From Pedobacter roseus (lineage in GTDB: Bacteria; Bacteroidota; Bacteroidia; Sphingobacteriales; Sphingobacteriaceae): a stretch of 64,000 bases of DNA. Positions 42,110 through 50,689 of the stretch are shown one piece after another. The stretch covers positions 2,046,001 through 2,110,000 of the forward strand of contig NZ_CP060723.1 of the NCBI RefSeq assembly GCF_014395225.1, written 5' to 3'. The notes under the pieces are model-generated. The model worked only from the letters and a program-made list of their open reading frames with translations. It did no database searches and was not told the DNA's origin. The position numbers and the translations under genes were made by a program. How positions within the stretch are numbered: position 1 is the stretch's first letter; every line of letters starts with the position of its first letter.

Positions 42110-43063
42110 ATGAATTTTTTCGAACAGACAGGTAAGGTAGCTATTGGAAGCAGATTGAGGATGTTAACCGATAAGGTTACAGAAGATGCAGCTCAAATTT
42201 ATAAGCTCTATAATATTGATATGCAGCCAAAATGGTTTCCGGTTTTTTATTCACTTGCGCAAGGGGAAGAGAAGACTATTACTGAACTCGCTAAAGATAT
42301 AGGGCATTCTCATCCTTCAGTGAGTAAAATTATCAGCGAAATGCTGAAAAAAGGTTATGTAAAAGAAAGCAAAGATAAAACTGACGGCAGGCGGAACCTG
42401 GTAAGCCTTTCTAAAAATGGAATAGCGATTTCTAAAGAGATAGAAGATCAGCTGATCGATGTTAACGCAGCTGTTGAAGAAATATCAGCTCAATCGCAGA
42501 ACAAACTTTGGGAAGCAATAGGCGAGTGGGAATTTTTATTGGAGCAGAAAACTTTATTAAGAAGGGTGATGGAAAAGAAAAAGGAAAGGGATAGTTTAAA
42601 GGTGCAGATTGTTGATTACAAACCTGAGTACCAGGAAGCATTTAGGATATTAAATGTAGAATGGATTTCGCATTATTTTACCATGGAAGAATCTGATTAT
42701 AAAGCGCTGGATAATCCACAAGGTTATATTTTAGATAAAGGCGGTTATATACTGGTTGCTTTATATGAGGGGGAACCATTGGGTGTTTGTGCATTGATTA
42801 AAATGAACGATGGCGAATATGATTTCGAACTTGCCAAAATGGCCGTATCTCCAAAGGCACAGGGTAAAAATGTTGGTTTTTTATTAGCCAATGCAGTTGT
42901 TGAAAAAGCAAAGTCGTTGGGCGCTTCGAAAATATACCTGGAGAGCAATACGATTTTAAAACCCGCCATCAATCTTTACCATAAATTAGGTTTTCAAAAA
43001 GTAGCAGGTAAACCTACTCCTTATACGAGATGTAATATTCAGATGGAACTGGTCGTTAAATAG
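42110..43063 (+). CDS. MarR-family regulator fused to a GNAT acetyltransferase
   Basis: This 317-residue protein is a natural fusion. Residues 1-150 are a MarR winged helix (EEKTITELAKDIGHSHPSVSKIISEMLKKGYVKESKDKTDGRRNLVSLSKNG, with the DGR wing). Residues about 165-317 are a GNAT domain (KMAVSPKAQGKNVGFLLANAVVEKAKSLG, the acetyl-CoA binding Q/R-x2-G-x-G/A-type motif A; IYLESNTILKPAINLYHKLGF). This two-domain type is seen in many bacteria. Its ligand or target is generally unknown. Self-regulation is suggested by the palindrome at the promoter. Confidence 0.9.
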   Translation: MNFFEQTGKVAIGSRLRMLTDKVTEDAAQIYKLYNIDMQPKWFPVFYSLAQGEEKTITELAKDIGHSHPSVSKIISEMLKKGYVKESKDKTDGRRNLVSLSKNGIAISKEIEDQLIDVNAAVEEISAQSQNKLWEAIGEWEFLLEQKTLLRRVMEKKKERDSLKVQIVDYKPEYQEAFRILNVEWISHYFTMEESDYKALDNPQGYILDKGGYILVALYEGEPLGVCALIKMNDGEYDFELAKMAVSPKAQGKNVGFLLANAVVEKAKSLGASKIYLESNTILKPAINLYHKLGFQKVAGKPTPYTRCNIQMELVVK

Positions 43064-43137
43064 TCCAAAGTCAGCAGTCTGGAGTCTCTAGTCGATTAAC
43101 CGCTTTAAACAGTTAACCGATTAACCACAAATGAACT

Positions 43138-43926
43138 TTATTCCAGTTTCAACTTCTCCAATAGATTATTTAACTTCAATAAATCTTCAGGGGTATCAAT
43201 AGCAACCGTTTCCAGGTCGGTAACTTTGGTTTGGATATAAAAACCATTTTCAATCCAGCGCAGCTGTTCCAAACTTTCGGCAATTTCTAAAGAGGATGGT
43301 GGAAGTTTGGTAATGGCTTTTAACGATTCGGTGCGGTATCCGTAAATACCAATGTGTTTGTAAAACTGGTGTTTTTCGGCCCATACGCCCGGTTCTCCGT
43401 TTCGGATAAAAGGAATCGGACTACGGCTGAAATACATGGCGCGACCGTTTACATCGATCACAACCTTAGGGCTATTTGGATTGTATACACTTTCCTGATT
43501 ATGGATAGATTTGATCAAAGTAGCCAACTGAACCTTTTCTTCTGTAAAACAACTGGCCAATAACTCAATCTGTGCAGGTTCGATAAAAGGTTCGTCGCCC
43601 TGAATATTGATTACAATATCAAACCCTGGCAACGCTTCAATTACTTCGGCACATCTATCGGTTCCGCTCTGATGATCGGAAGAGGTGAAGATAAACTCAC
43701 CACCAAACCTTTTTACTTCGTCCGCAATGCGCACATCATCTGTAGCCACAACCACTTTTGATAAACTTTTTGCTTTCGATGCTTGCTCATAAACCCTCTG
43801 GATCATGCTCTTTCCGGCAATATCTACCAAAGGTTTACCAGGGAAGCGGGTAGAAGCGTGCCGTGCGGGGATAATTCCAATAACCGCTAAATCCCCAAGT
43901 GGCGACTTCAGGTTTTTATCGATCAT
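43138..43926 (-). CDS. kdsB: 3-deoxy-manno-octulosonate cytidylyltransferase
   Basis: This 262-residue enzyme activates Kdo as CMP-Kdo for lipid A inner-core synthesis. Marks: VIGIIPARHASTRFPGKPL (CTP-binding), VVATDD, SGTDRCAE, VINIQGDEPFI, YFSRSPIPF and HIGIYGYR. Length is normal. Its start overlaps the stop of the DUF5808 gene by 4 bp. The spacer after it (43064-43137) has AGTCTGGAGTCTCTAGTCGATTAACC words of the intergenic repeat vocabulary. Confidence 0.96.
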   Translation of the reverse strand: MIDKNLKSPLGDLAVIGIIPARHASTRFPGKPLVDIAGKSMIQRVYEQASKAKSLSKVVVATDDVRIADEVKRFGGEFIFTSSDHQSGTDRCAEVIEALPGFDIVINIQGDEPFIEPAQIELLASCFTEEKVQLATLIKSIHNQESVYNPNSPKVVIDVNGRAMYFSRSPIPFIRNGEPGVWAEKHQFYKHIGIYGYRTESLKAITKLPPSSLEIAESLEQLRWIENGFYIQTKVTDLETVAIDTPEDLLKLNNLLEKLKLE

Positions 43927-44126
43927 ATATTATGTTTGTAAAATTGATAAAAAACAAACAGGAAGATCATCGCGATAACGATGTAAGATATAGGATGCGC
44001 AAAGTTAAATGTCCAGCCCAGCAATTTTATGCGCTTAGGGACAATTAATCTGGAGTCCTTTTTATTAAAATAAAAAGTGCCCCATTTCCAGTTTTCTGGT
44101 TTGTCGTGCTCGAAATCTTTTTCCAT
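43923..44126 (-). CDS. DUF5808-like small membrane protein
   Basis: This 67-residue protein has an N-terminal soluble part with ENWKWGTFYFNKKDSRLIVPKR, the DUF5808 pattern (NWK-x-G-x-FY-NP-D-R-x-VPKR), and one C-terminal TM (PISYIVIAMIFLFVFYQF). Function is unknown. The 4-bp overlap with kdsB (43923-43926) implies translational coupling, perhaps only by operon economy. Confidence 0.75.
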   Translation of the reverse strand: MEKDFEHDKPENWKWGTFYFNKKDSRLIVPKRIKLLGWTFNFAHPISYIVIAMIFLFVFYQFYKHNI

Positions 44127-44188
44127 ATTTATCGCATTAAATATTTAAAGCATTTATTATGATTCAACTCCCCTTTAAGGGATGGGGG

Positions 44189-44803
44189 CTAAAATAGTCC
44201 GTTAATCTCAGCCTCAATCGATTGGATTACAGTCCCTAAATCTTCAGGATTATTGGTAAAATCTAGCTTATCTTTATCTAAAATTAATAATTTACCCAGG
44301 TTATAACCTTTTATCCAGGCTTCGTATTTTTCGTTCAGTTTAGAAAGGTAGTCGATACGGATGCCTGCTTCGTATTCACGGCCGCGGCGCTGGATATTAT
44401 TGACCAAAGTGGGTACCGAAGCACGTAAATAAACCAATAAATCAGGTGGCTTGATAAATGATGTAATGTTGTCAAAAATAGCACGATAGTTATCATGATC
44501 CCGGGTGGTCATTAAGGCCATATCGTGCAGGTTTTCGGCAAAAATATGCGCATCCTCATAAATGGTCCTATCCTGGATTACGTTACGTTTATTCACCTCA
44601 ATATCCGTAATCTGCTGAAAACGGCTGTTTAGGAAATAAATCTGAAGATTAAAGCTCCAGCGTTTCATGTCGCTATAAAAATCTTCCAGATATGGGTTAT
44701 TATCCACTGCTTCGTATAAAGCTTCCCATCCATAATTCTTGGCCAGTAAACCTGTTAAAGTGGTTTTACCGGCACCAATATTTCCTACAATTGCTATGTG
44801 CAT
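44189..44803 (-). CDS. Deoxynucleoside kinase
   Basis: This 204-residue cytoplasmic enzyme phosphorylates deoxynucleosides for dNTP salvage. P-loop MHIAIVGNIGAGKTTLTGLLA, LYEAVDNNPYLEDFY, the Drosophila-dNK-type motif QDRTIYEDAHIFA (Asp-Arg-Ser-like), and a lid RRGREYEAGI. Substrate choice (dA/dG versus dT/dC) cannot be told. It lies 62 bp before the DUF5808-kdsB pair on the same strand and 125 bp after trpS. Confidence 0.9.
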   Translation of the reverse strand: MHIAIVGNIGAGKTTLTGLLAKNYGWEALYEAVDNNPYLEDFYSDMKRWSFNLQIYFLNSRFQQITDIEVNKRNVIQDRTIYEDAHIFAENLHDMALMTTRDHDNYRAIFDNITSFIKPPDLLVYLRASVPTLVNNIQRRGREYEAGIRIDYLSKLNEKYEAWIKGYNLGKLLILDKDKLDFTNNPEDLGTVIQSIEAEINGLF

Positions 44804-44816
44804 CTTCTTTAGATTG

Positions 44817-44925
44817 GAGATATGAGATATGTGATGTGAGATGTAAGATCTGTGATTTGAAAGAATTAATCTATCTCAAATCTAATGTCTCATATCTCAA
44901 ATCCAGCTTCTCAAATCTATTAAAA
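44817..44925. repeat. Intergenic hairpin repeat of GATATGAGA type
   Basis: GAGATATGAGA (44817-44827) pairs with TCTCATATCTC (44888-44898). The flanks repeat the words AGATTTGA and TCAAATCT. The same core pair occurs at 50644-50676. Confidence 0.6.
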
Positions 44926-44928
44926 TTA

Positions 44929-45927
44929 TTAAAAACTTTTAAACCCGATTAAACTGCGAACTTCTCTGATGGTTTTTTGTGCACTTTCACGGGCTTTTAA
45001 TGCGCCATGTTTAGCAACCTGTCTTAAATAAGAATCATCTTTGGCAATATCCTGAATACGCTCACGCATTGGTGCTGTAGCAATAATCATATCTTCTGCC
45101 AGTTGTTTTTTAAAATCGCCGTAACGGATCTGCATTTTATTGTACAAATCTTCAAAATGCGCATGCGTATCAACACTCGAAACTACCTTCATTAAATCGA
45201 AAAGATTCTGGATCGGTTCTGGTTTTGGCTGATTTTCCTCTGTCGGACCGCCATCACTCACTGCTCTCATTACTTTCTTGCGGATCGTTTCAGGATCATC
45301 TGATAAATAAACCGCGTTAGCTTCTCCTTCTGATTTACCCATTTTACCTTTACCATCTAAACCAGGTACTTTTACCAGTTTATCAGAGTAGCTAAAGGCA
45401 TAAGGCTCAGGGAAATATTCGGTATTGTATAACCTGTTAAAACGGTTTCCGAAGGTACGGGCCATTTCCAGATGCTGTTCCTGGTCTTTTCCAACAGGTA
45501 CTTTAGTCGCCTTATGGATTAAAATATCAGCCGCCATTAACACCGGGTAGGTTAATAAACCCGCATTAACATTATCAGGGTTTGCACGCACTTTGTCTTT
45601 AAAAGAGGTACTGCGTTCAAGCTCGCCCATATAAGCGTTCATGTTCAGGTATAAATAAAGTTCCGCAATTTCCGGAACATCACTTTGTATATAAATGGTA
45701 CTGTTCTCCGGATCAATCCCACTCGCCAAATATTCAACCAAAACATGTTTAATATTGCCATGTAAATCGGCTGGGGTAGGGTGCGTTGTTAAAGAATGTA
45801 AATCGGCAATAAAAAAATAGCAATTGTAATCGTTCTGCATTTGCACGAAGTTTTTAACCGCGCCATAGTAATTGCCTAAATGTAATTTTCCTGTTGAGCG
45901 GATGCCGCTCACCACTGTTTCTTTCAT
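44929..45927 (-). CDS. trpS: Tryptophanyl-tRNA synthetase
   Basis: This 332-residue class I synthetase charges tRNA-Trp. HIGH-type motif GKLHLGNYYGAVKNF near residue 12, KMSKS-type GKMGKSEGEANAVYLSDD near 200, HKATKVPVGKDQEQHLEMARTF. Length is normal. The C-terminus ends TIREVRSLIGFKSF. No leader peptide or T-box was seen. Confidence 0.96.
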   Translation of the reverse strand: MKETVVSGIRSTGKLHLGNYYGAVKNFVQMQNDYNCYFFIADLHSLTTHPTPADLHGNIKHVLVEYLASGIDPENSTIYIQSDVPEIAELYLYLNMNAYMGELERSTSFKDKVRANPDNVNAGLLTYPVLMAADILIHKATKVPVGKDQEQHLEMARTFGNRFNRLYNTEYFPEPYAFSYSDKLVKVPGLDGKGKMGKSEGEANAVYLSDDPETIRKKVMRAVSDGGPTEENQPKPEPIQNLFDLMKVVSSVDTHAHFEDLYNKMQIRYGDFKKQLAEDMIIATAPMRERIQDIAKDDSYLRQVAKHGALKARESAQKTIREVRSLIGFKSF

Positions 45928-46444
45928 AATGGCACGAAATTAAAAATAAAATACAAGCAATCCGCAAATCACCTTAATTTTCATGGTAAGAATTTTTAAC
46001 CGATCGTTATCTCAGCCTGATCGCCTATTATGCGATCGTCCTCTCGACCGGAGTGCAATGCAGCGGATAGATCTATCTGTAGAAATTTTTTCCGGAAGCC
46101 AATGTCACACCGTCCTCAAAACAATATTTTTAAGTATTTGAAAATGAAAGCCAGCATTTCATCGGAGGTATCGGTCCTTCTTTCCGTTACAAGTCCTCTC
46201 CCGATGAAAAATCGGGATTGCGGGCTTTACACTTTAATAAGGTTTATAAACAAAGGTTTATGCAAGGGTGGAACCATTTAACCCTGGAGCCTAATCTAAT
46301 TTAGAGCATTCACCCCGCGGTCGTCATATTAACCAAAGCTCAGCGCAGTGAAGAGATCTGCATGTTAGGTTTTCCTGCTGTTCCTCTCTACAATATTAAT
46401 CCTTAGTTTGAAATATCAAACAATTTTATATTTTTGATACATCT
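45928..46444. other. 517-bp intergenic stretch with degenerate REP-like pieces and a promoter
   Basis: Contains GATCGTCCTCTCGACCGGAGTGC-like (about 46033) and GGTCGTCATATTAACC/GCAGTGAAGAGATCT (about 46320-46365) fragments of the repeat at 9.35 and 49.3 kb, and the hairpin TCCCGAT/ATCGGGA (46199-46205 with 46211-46217). A promoter for plsC is seen at 46407-46436: TTTG, 18-nt spacer, TATTTTTG. An 83-codon plus frame (46030-46281) runs through the repeats and is not credible. Confidence 0.5.
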
Positions 46445-47170
46445 ATGATCCACTTTCTAAGGCAGGTACACCGGGTTTGGTTTTTATTCTGGATACTGTT
46501 TTTTTTCGCCCTCTTTTATCCCTTTTACTACATTACTTCACGTAATGAAAAATATTACGGTATTTTAAACTTTTGCCGTAAAGCCAATAGCTTTTTATGC
46601 AGCCTGTTTTCTGGTGTTTTTTTTCGCTACCATTACGAAGAAAAACTTAATCCTAAACAAACTTATATTTATTGCGCCAACCATACCTCTAATTTAGATA
46701 TCATGATTTTCTGCATCATGGGGCATGGTAAATTCCATTTTATGGGTAAGGACGAACTCCTAAATAATCCGGTATTGGGTATTTTTTTTAAAACTATTGA
46801 TATTTCTGTTAACCGTGACAGTAAAATTTCTGCCTTTAAAGCCTTTAAAAAAGCTGGCGAGAATTTAGAAAAAGGCATGAGCCTGGTTATTTTTCCAGAA
46901 GGAAAAATCGATGATCATTATCCGCCTAAACTGGGCGAGTTTAAAAATGGTCCATTCCGCTTAGCAATAGATAAAAATATCCTATTGGTGCCTGTTAGTA
47001 TTACCAATGTTTGGAAAATTAACTGGGATGATGGTGCTAAGTATGGAAGTAAGCCCGGAATTTGCGATATTTACGTCCACAAACCTATAAATACTTCAGT
47101 TTTGGCAGATGTTGACGCTGATGGTTTAAAAGAAAAGGTTTTTAAATTGATTGACAGTAAGTTAGTATAA
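46445..47170 (+). CDS. plsC: 1-acyl-sn-glycerol-3-phosphate acyltransferase
   Basis: This 241-residue membrane-bound acyltransferase makes phosphatidic acid from lysophosphatidate. Hydrophobic anchor VWFLFWILFFFALFYPFYYIT, then the catalytic NHTSNLD (NH-x4-D), a GKFHFMGKDELL block, NRDSK and VIFPEGKI. Length is normal. It has its own promoter at 46407 and is followed by gatC with a 1-bp gap, so expression is shared. Confidence 0.88.
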   Translation: MIHFLRQVHRVWFLFWILFFFALFYPFYYITSRNEKYYGILNFCRKANSFLCSLFSGVFFRYHYEEKLNPKQTYIYCANHTSNLDIMIFCIMGHGKFHFMGKDELLNNPVLGIFFKTIDISVNRDSKISAFKAFKKAGENLEKGMSLVIFPEGKIDDHYPPKLGEFKNGPFRLAIDKNILLVPVSITNVWKINWDDGAKYGSKPGICDIYVHKPINTSVLADVDADGLKEKVFKLIDSKLV

Positions 47171-47171
47171 T

Positions 47172-47462
47172 ATGAATTTAGACGCAAAAACCATCCATAA
47201 AATAGCCGACCTGGCTAGAATTCATATTGATGAAAAAGAAGTTGATACGCTGATCCCTGAAATGAACAAAATTTTGTCTTTTATGGAAAAGTTAAATGAG
47301 CTGGATACTTCAAATGTAAAACCGTTGGTTTATATGAACGAATCGGTAAATATATGGCGCGAAGATGTGGTTAAACAAGAAATTTCTACCGCCGATGGAC
47401 TTAAAAACGCTGCAAAACATACAGATCAGTTTTTTATGGTTCCAAAGATTATCGAAAAATAA
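47172..47462 (+). CDS. gatC: Asp-tRNA(Asn)/Glu-tRNA(Gln) amidotransferase subunit C
   Basis: This 96-residue chaperone-like subunit of GatCAB starts MNLDAKTIHKIADLARIHIDEKE and has MNKILSFMEKLNELDTSNVKPLVY, then a C-terminal FFMVPKIIEK. It is needed to stabilise GatA in the transamidation of misacylated tRNAs. gatA and gatB are not nearby. The start is one base after the plsC stop. Confidence 0.93.
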   Translation: MNLDAKTIHKIADLARIHIDEKEVDTLIPEMNKILSFMEKLNELDTSNVKPLVYMNESVNIWREDVVKQEISTADGLKNAAKHTDQFFMVPKIIEK

Positions 47463-47553
47463 TTGATCAGTACCACAAAGATTCATATTTGTGCTTAATT
47501 TTTAATCCGCTTGTAACATCTTGCCCTTTACGCTTGTCTAAAAAAGAAAAAAC

Positions 47554-48312
47554 ATGGAGAAACCACTCATCACTATAAAAGAAATTGGCCGTAAATATGT
47601 TATTGGATCTGAAGTTATTCATGCGCTAAAATCAGTTTCGTTAGATATTAATAAAGGTGAATTCGTAGCATTGATGGGCCCATCTGGTTCTGGTAAATCA
47701 ACTCTGATGAATATTTTAGGTTGTTTAGATACACCTTCAAGCGGAACTTATATTTTAAATGGTACAAATGTGAGCCACATGAGTGATGATGCGCTTGCAG
47801 AAGTACGTAACCAGGAAATTGGCTTCGTTTTCCAAACTTTTAACTTATTGCCGCGCTCAACTTCTTTAGATAATGTGGCATTACCTTTAATTTATGCTGG
47901 TACAAGCAAAAAAGACAGAGATGCAAGGGCGGCTAAAGCGTTAGAGAATGTGGGCCTGGGTAACCGTATGGATCACAAGCCAAACGAACTTTCTGGTGGT
48001 CAGCGCCAGCGTGTAGCGGTAGCCAGGGCATTAATTAATAATCCATCAATTATTTTGGCAGATGAGCCTACCGGTAATCTTGATACCAAAACTTCGATCG
48101 AGATTATGGGTTTGCTGGAAGAAATCCACAGTAAAGGAAATACCATCATTCTGGTTACACACGAAGAAGATATTGCACAGCATGCACACCGCATTGTACG
48201 GATGCGTGATGGATTGATCGAAAACGATTATTTAAATACCGACATTAAAAATGTTTCCCCACGTTTGCAGGCCTTAAAAGATAATGGCAGCGACTGGGAG
48301 AAAATTAATTAA
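47554..48312 (+). CDS. ABC transporter ATP-binding protein (MacB/LolD type)
   Basis: This 252-residue ATPase has Walker [10 protein letters not shown], a Q-loop [15 protein letters not shown], signature [15 protein letters not shown], Walker [13 protein letters not shown] and H-loop TLVTHE-like [11 protein letters not shown]. The LolD/MacB/FtsE group works with FtsX-like permeases such as those at 24.4 kb and 51.9 kb. It has no adjacent permease, an unlinked arrangement seen often in Bacteroidota. A near-consensus -7 box CATATTTG lies at about 47486. Confidence 0.92.
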   Translation: MEKPLITIKEIGRKYVIGSEVIHALKSVSLDINKGEFVALMGPSGSGKSTLMNILGCLDTPSSGTYILNGTNVSHMSDDALAEVRNQEIGFVFQTFNLLPRSTSLDNVALPLIYAGTSKKDRDARAAKALENVGLGNRMDHKPNELSGGQRQRVAVARALINNPSIILADEPTGNLDTKTSIEIMGLLEEIHSKGNTIILVTHEEDIAQHAHRIVRMRDGLIENDYLNTDIKNVSPRLQALKDNGSDWEKIN

Positions 48313-48389
48313 GGTTAAAGGTATAAGGTGTGGGGCATAAGGCTTTGAAAACCCTAAACCTTAAACCTCTCGCCTTAAACCATAACGGC

Positions 48390-48938
48390 ATGAAAATCTA
48401 TACTAAAACCGGCGATAAAGGGCAAACCTCATTAATAGGAGGTACCCGGGTTCCCAAATATCATCTACGTATTGAAACTTATGGCACTGTCGACGAATTA
48501 AATTCGTACATCGGCTTAATCATGTGTCAGGGTATTGATTCGCATGATCAACAGCTTCTAAAAGAAATTCAGGACAGGTTATTTACCATTGGTGCATCGC
48601 TTGCTGCTGATCCGGAAAAGTCTAAAATGAAAATCCCTGATCTGCACGCAACCGATATCACTTTATTGGAAAACGAGATGGATTTAATGAACGAAACACT
48701 ACCCGCCTTAAAACATTTTGTGTTGCCAGGCGGAAACACTGTTGTTTCTTACTGTCACATTGCGCGTTGCGTTTGCAGAAGGGCAGAACGACTGACAGTA
48801 GAGCTTGCAGAAAATAGCTTTGTAGATGAGCGCATAACGATTTATTTAAACCGTTTGAGCGATTATTTGTTTGTTTTGGCACGAAAACTGAGCGCCTATT
48901 TTAAAGCAGAAGAAAATATTTGGATACCGCGTGTTTAA
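48390..48938 (+). CDS. Cob(I)yrinic acid a,c-diamide adenosyltransferase (PduO type)
   Basis: This 182-residue enzyme transfers adenosyl from ATP to cob(I)alamin. It starts MKIYTKTGDKGQTSLIGGTR (ATG 48390, ATP-binding loop), with VDELNSYIG, and the conserved RCVCRRAERLTVEL. The open frame upstream (from 48330) runs through a repeat-like spacer (AAACCTTAAACC words) and is not used. It has no cobalamin genes next to it, so it serves a B12-dependent mutase or nucleotide reductase elsewhere. Confidence 0.9.
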   Translation: MKIYTKTGDKGQTSLIGGTRVPKYHLRIETYGTVDELNSYIGLIMCQGIDSHDQQLLKEIQDRLFTIGASLAADPEKSKMKIPDLHATDITLLENEMDLMNETLPALKHFVLPGGNTVVSYCHIARCVCRRAERLTVELAENSFVDERITIYLNRLSDYLFVLARKLSAYFKAEENIWIPRV

Positions 48939-49022
48939 TAGTGGAAAAATAAGTTTGTTTTGCTCAAAAATTTTAATATACTTTGCGCTTAATAAGAATA
49001 AGAATTTAATAGAATTGAAGAT

Positions 49023-49244
49023 ATGTATTGGACATTAGAATTAGCATCGCACTTGGAAGACGCACCATGGCCTGCAACTAAAGACGAATTAATTGATTAC
49101 GGTATCCGTTCTGGTGCCCCTGTTGAAGTAATTGAAAACTTACAGGCACTGGAAGATGATGGCGAGCCTTACGAAACGATTGAGGAAATCTGGCCAGATT
49201 ATCCTACCAAAGAAGATTTCTTCTTTAACGAAGACGAATATTAA
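49023..49244 (+). CDS. DUF2795-family small acidic protein
   Basis: This 73-residue protein MYWTLELASHLEDAPWPATKDELIDYGIRSGAPVEVIENLQAL... ends in a very acidic EEIWPDYPTKEDFFFNEDEY. The LASHLEDAPWPATKDELIDYA-like start is typical of DUF2795, a three-helix domain of unknown role. It is a single gene with a clean terminator. Confidence 0.85.
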   Translation: MYWTLELASHLEDAPWPATKDELIDYGIRSGAPVEVIENLQALEDDGEPYETIEEIWPDYPTKEDFFFNEDEY

Positions 49245-49265
49245 TTATCAGTTGCATAAAATTTG

Positions 49266-49300
49266 AAAAGGCAATTTCCCAAAAGGAAATTGCCTTTTTT
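49266..49300 (+). terminator. Terminator after the DUF2795 gene
   Basis: GGCAATTTCC pairs with GGAAATTGCC around a short A-rich loop and runs into six T. Confidence 0.88.
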
Positions 49301-49316
49301 AGTTATACTAGAGAGG

Positions 49317-49424
49317 TCGTCATTTCGACCGCAGTGGAGAAATCTTTTAGCATGGTTTAAAAATTTCTCTCCCGAAAGTTCGGTACTGTGCTTCATCTGA
49401 TAGCTATCGGATCGAAATGATGAC
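49317..49424. repeat. REP-like intergenic repeat, inverted doublet copy B
   Basis: Bases 49317-49347 are identical to 9351-9381. The right half (about 49367-49424, ending ATCGAAATGATGAC) is an imperfect inverse, with an inserted near-palindrome ATCTGATAGCTATCGGAT (49395-49412) that is matched by the perfect ATCCGATAGCTATCGGAT at 61072-61089. Confidence 0.75.
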
Positions 49425-49696
49425 CGATTTTCTAAATCCCTCTTGGGTAATCAGATCAGGAATCAGAATGTAACAAGCGTTTTAAAATTCTCGTCTGTGC
49501 AGGAAAAATTACCCTTCTGATAAAATCTATCAATGTAGTGAAAAGCTATATACAGATCTGTAAAGCCTCTATTCTTATCCATCTTAGAGGTGTAGTTTTA
49601 ATGTCTCTGGTAAATAAAAGTTACATTTTTTAAACAAAACTTAAAAGAAGGGTGTTAATAGATCAATTATATAACATTGCTTAAAAAATTAACACT

Positions 49697-49855
49697 ATGG
49701 GAAATTTATTGTATTTAGTAGCAGTAGTATTGGTAATACTATGGGTGATCGGATTTGTATTTCACGGCTTCGGCGACGTTGGTAGCATAATCCACGTTTT
49801 ATTGGTAATCGCAGTTATTGCAATCCTGCTTAAAGTTATTGGCAGGGCCGCATAA
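49697..49855 (+). CDS. Lmo0937-family small membrane protein
   Basis: A 52-codon frame with two hydrophobic helices: MGNLLYLVAVVLVILWVIGF, a short FHGFGDVGSIIHV turn, then LLVIAVIAILLKVIGRAA. The pattern (M-G-N-L-L-Y, W-x-I-G-F, G-x-I-I-H-x-L-L-V-I-A) is that of lmo0937-type stress-associated membrane proteins, common in Bacteroidota. The gap before it is A-rich with no clean -7 box. It is followed by a terminator shared with ispD. Confidence 0.82.
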   Translation: MGNLLYLVAVVLVILWVIGFVFHGFGDVGSIIHVLLVIAVIAILLKVIGRAA

Positions 49856-49904
49856 AATATATCATGGCGGACATTTTATCGGATTTGGCATCGCTAAAAA
49901 CAGA

Positions 49905-49945
49905 TAAAAAAAAGGAGCTTTAATTTTTATTAAGGCTCCTTTATA
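49905..49945. terminator. Bidirectional terminator between the Lmo0937-like gene and ispD
   Basis: AAAGGAGC with TTAAT (49912-49925) pairs with ATTAA and GCTCCTTT (49929-49942); A run on one side, T run on the other. Confidence 0.8.
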
Positions 49946-49949
49946 TTTT

Positions 49950-50615
49950 TTAGTTCTTTAGCAATAGTTCTGCAAGCTCAAGATCAATAGGGTAGGTGAT
50001 TTTTATATTTCCCCTTTCGCCCTCTATTATATTGATATCATAACCAATTGATTCTACCACACTTGCATCGTCGGTAAAATGATCAGCGAAATCCTGATGA
50101 TAAGCTTCTTTAAGAACACTAACACTAAACGTTTGCGGGGTTTGTACCAGATAGATCTCATCGCGCTTTAAAGCTGATGATTTTTCGTTTCTGAGCATAC
50201 GTACACTATCGCTAGATTGTACTGCTGCTATTACGTTTCCATGCGCCTCAGCTGCTTTAAAACAGTTGTCGATAAGAGATTTTGAGACCAGTGGACGAAC
50301 GGCATCGTGTATGGCTACAAAACTATCTTCTTCGATGGTCCGGATAGCGTTTTTAACCGAATGAAAACGTTCCTTACCACCATCAATAACCTCATGTGGA
50401 ATATGAAAATTAAATTCTTCGCACAGGCGTGTCCAATAACCTTGCTGATCTTTACTCAGTACCAATAAAATTTTGGGTTGTGTATCGCTTTGCGCAAAAG
50501 CTTTAATGGTATGCATTAAAACCGGGAGGTTTTTGAGCAGTAGAAATTGTTTTGGGGTTTCTGTTTGCATCCGATTTCCAGAACCGCCTGCTACAATTAT
50601 AGCGTAGTATTTCAT
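49950..50615 (-). CDS. ispD: 2-C-methyl-D-erythritol 4-phosphate cytidylyltransferase
   Basis: This 221-residue enzyme is in the MEP isoprenoid pathway (CDP-methylerythritol formation). IIVAGGSGNRMQTETPKQFL (CTP site), VAIHDAVRPLVS, RDEIYLVQTPQTFSV, FTDDASVVESIGY and a C-terminal KITYPIDLELAELLL. Length is normal. The spacer to queA holds a repeat hairpin. Confidence 0.95.
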   Translation of the reverse strand: MKYYAIIVAGGSGNRMQTETPKQFLLLKNLPVLMHTIKAFAQSDTQPKILLVLSKDQQGYWTRLCEEFNFHIPHEVIDGGKERFHSVKNAIRTIEEDSFVAIHDAVRPLVSKSLIDNCFKAAEAHGNVIAAVQSSDSVRMLRNEKSSALKRDEIYLVQTPQTFSVSVLKEAYHQDFADHFTDDASVVESIGYDINIIEGERGNIKITYPIDLELAELLLKN

Positions 50616-50626
50616 ATTTCAAGAGA

Positions 50627-50689
50627 TGAGATTATAGATTTAAGATATGAGACCTGATTAACTCAAATCTCATATCTCATCACTCAAAT
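50627..50689. repeat. Intergenic hairpin repeat of GATATGAGA type, second copy
   Basis: GATATGAGA (50644-50652) pairs with TCTCATATC (50668-50676). Words AGATTT and AAATCT flank it as at 44.8 kb. It lies between ispD and queA, which are on the same strand. Confidence 0.6.

Noticed and set aside
46030..46281. 83-codon plus-strand frame in the gap before plsC
   Set aside because: It runs through degenerate REP-like repeats and a hairpin, has no coding character, and no promoter.
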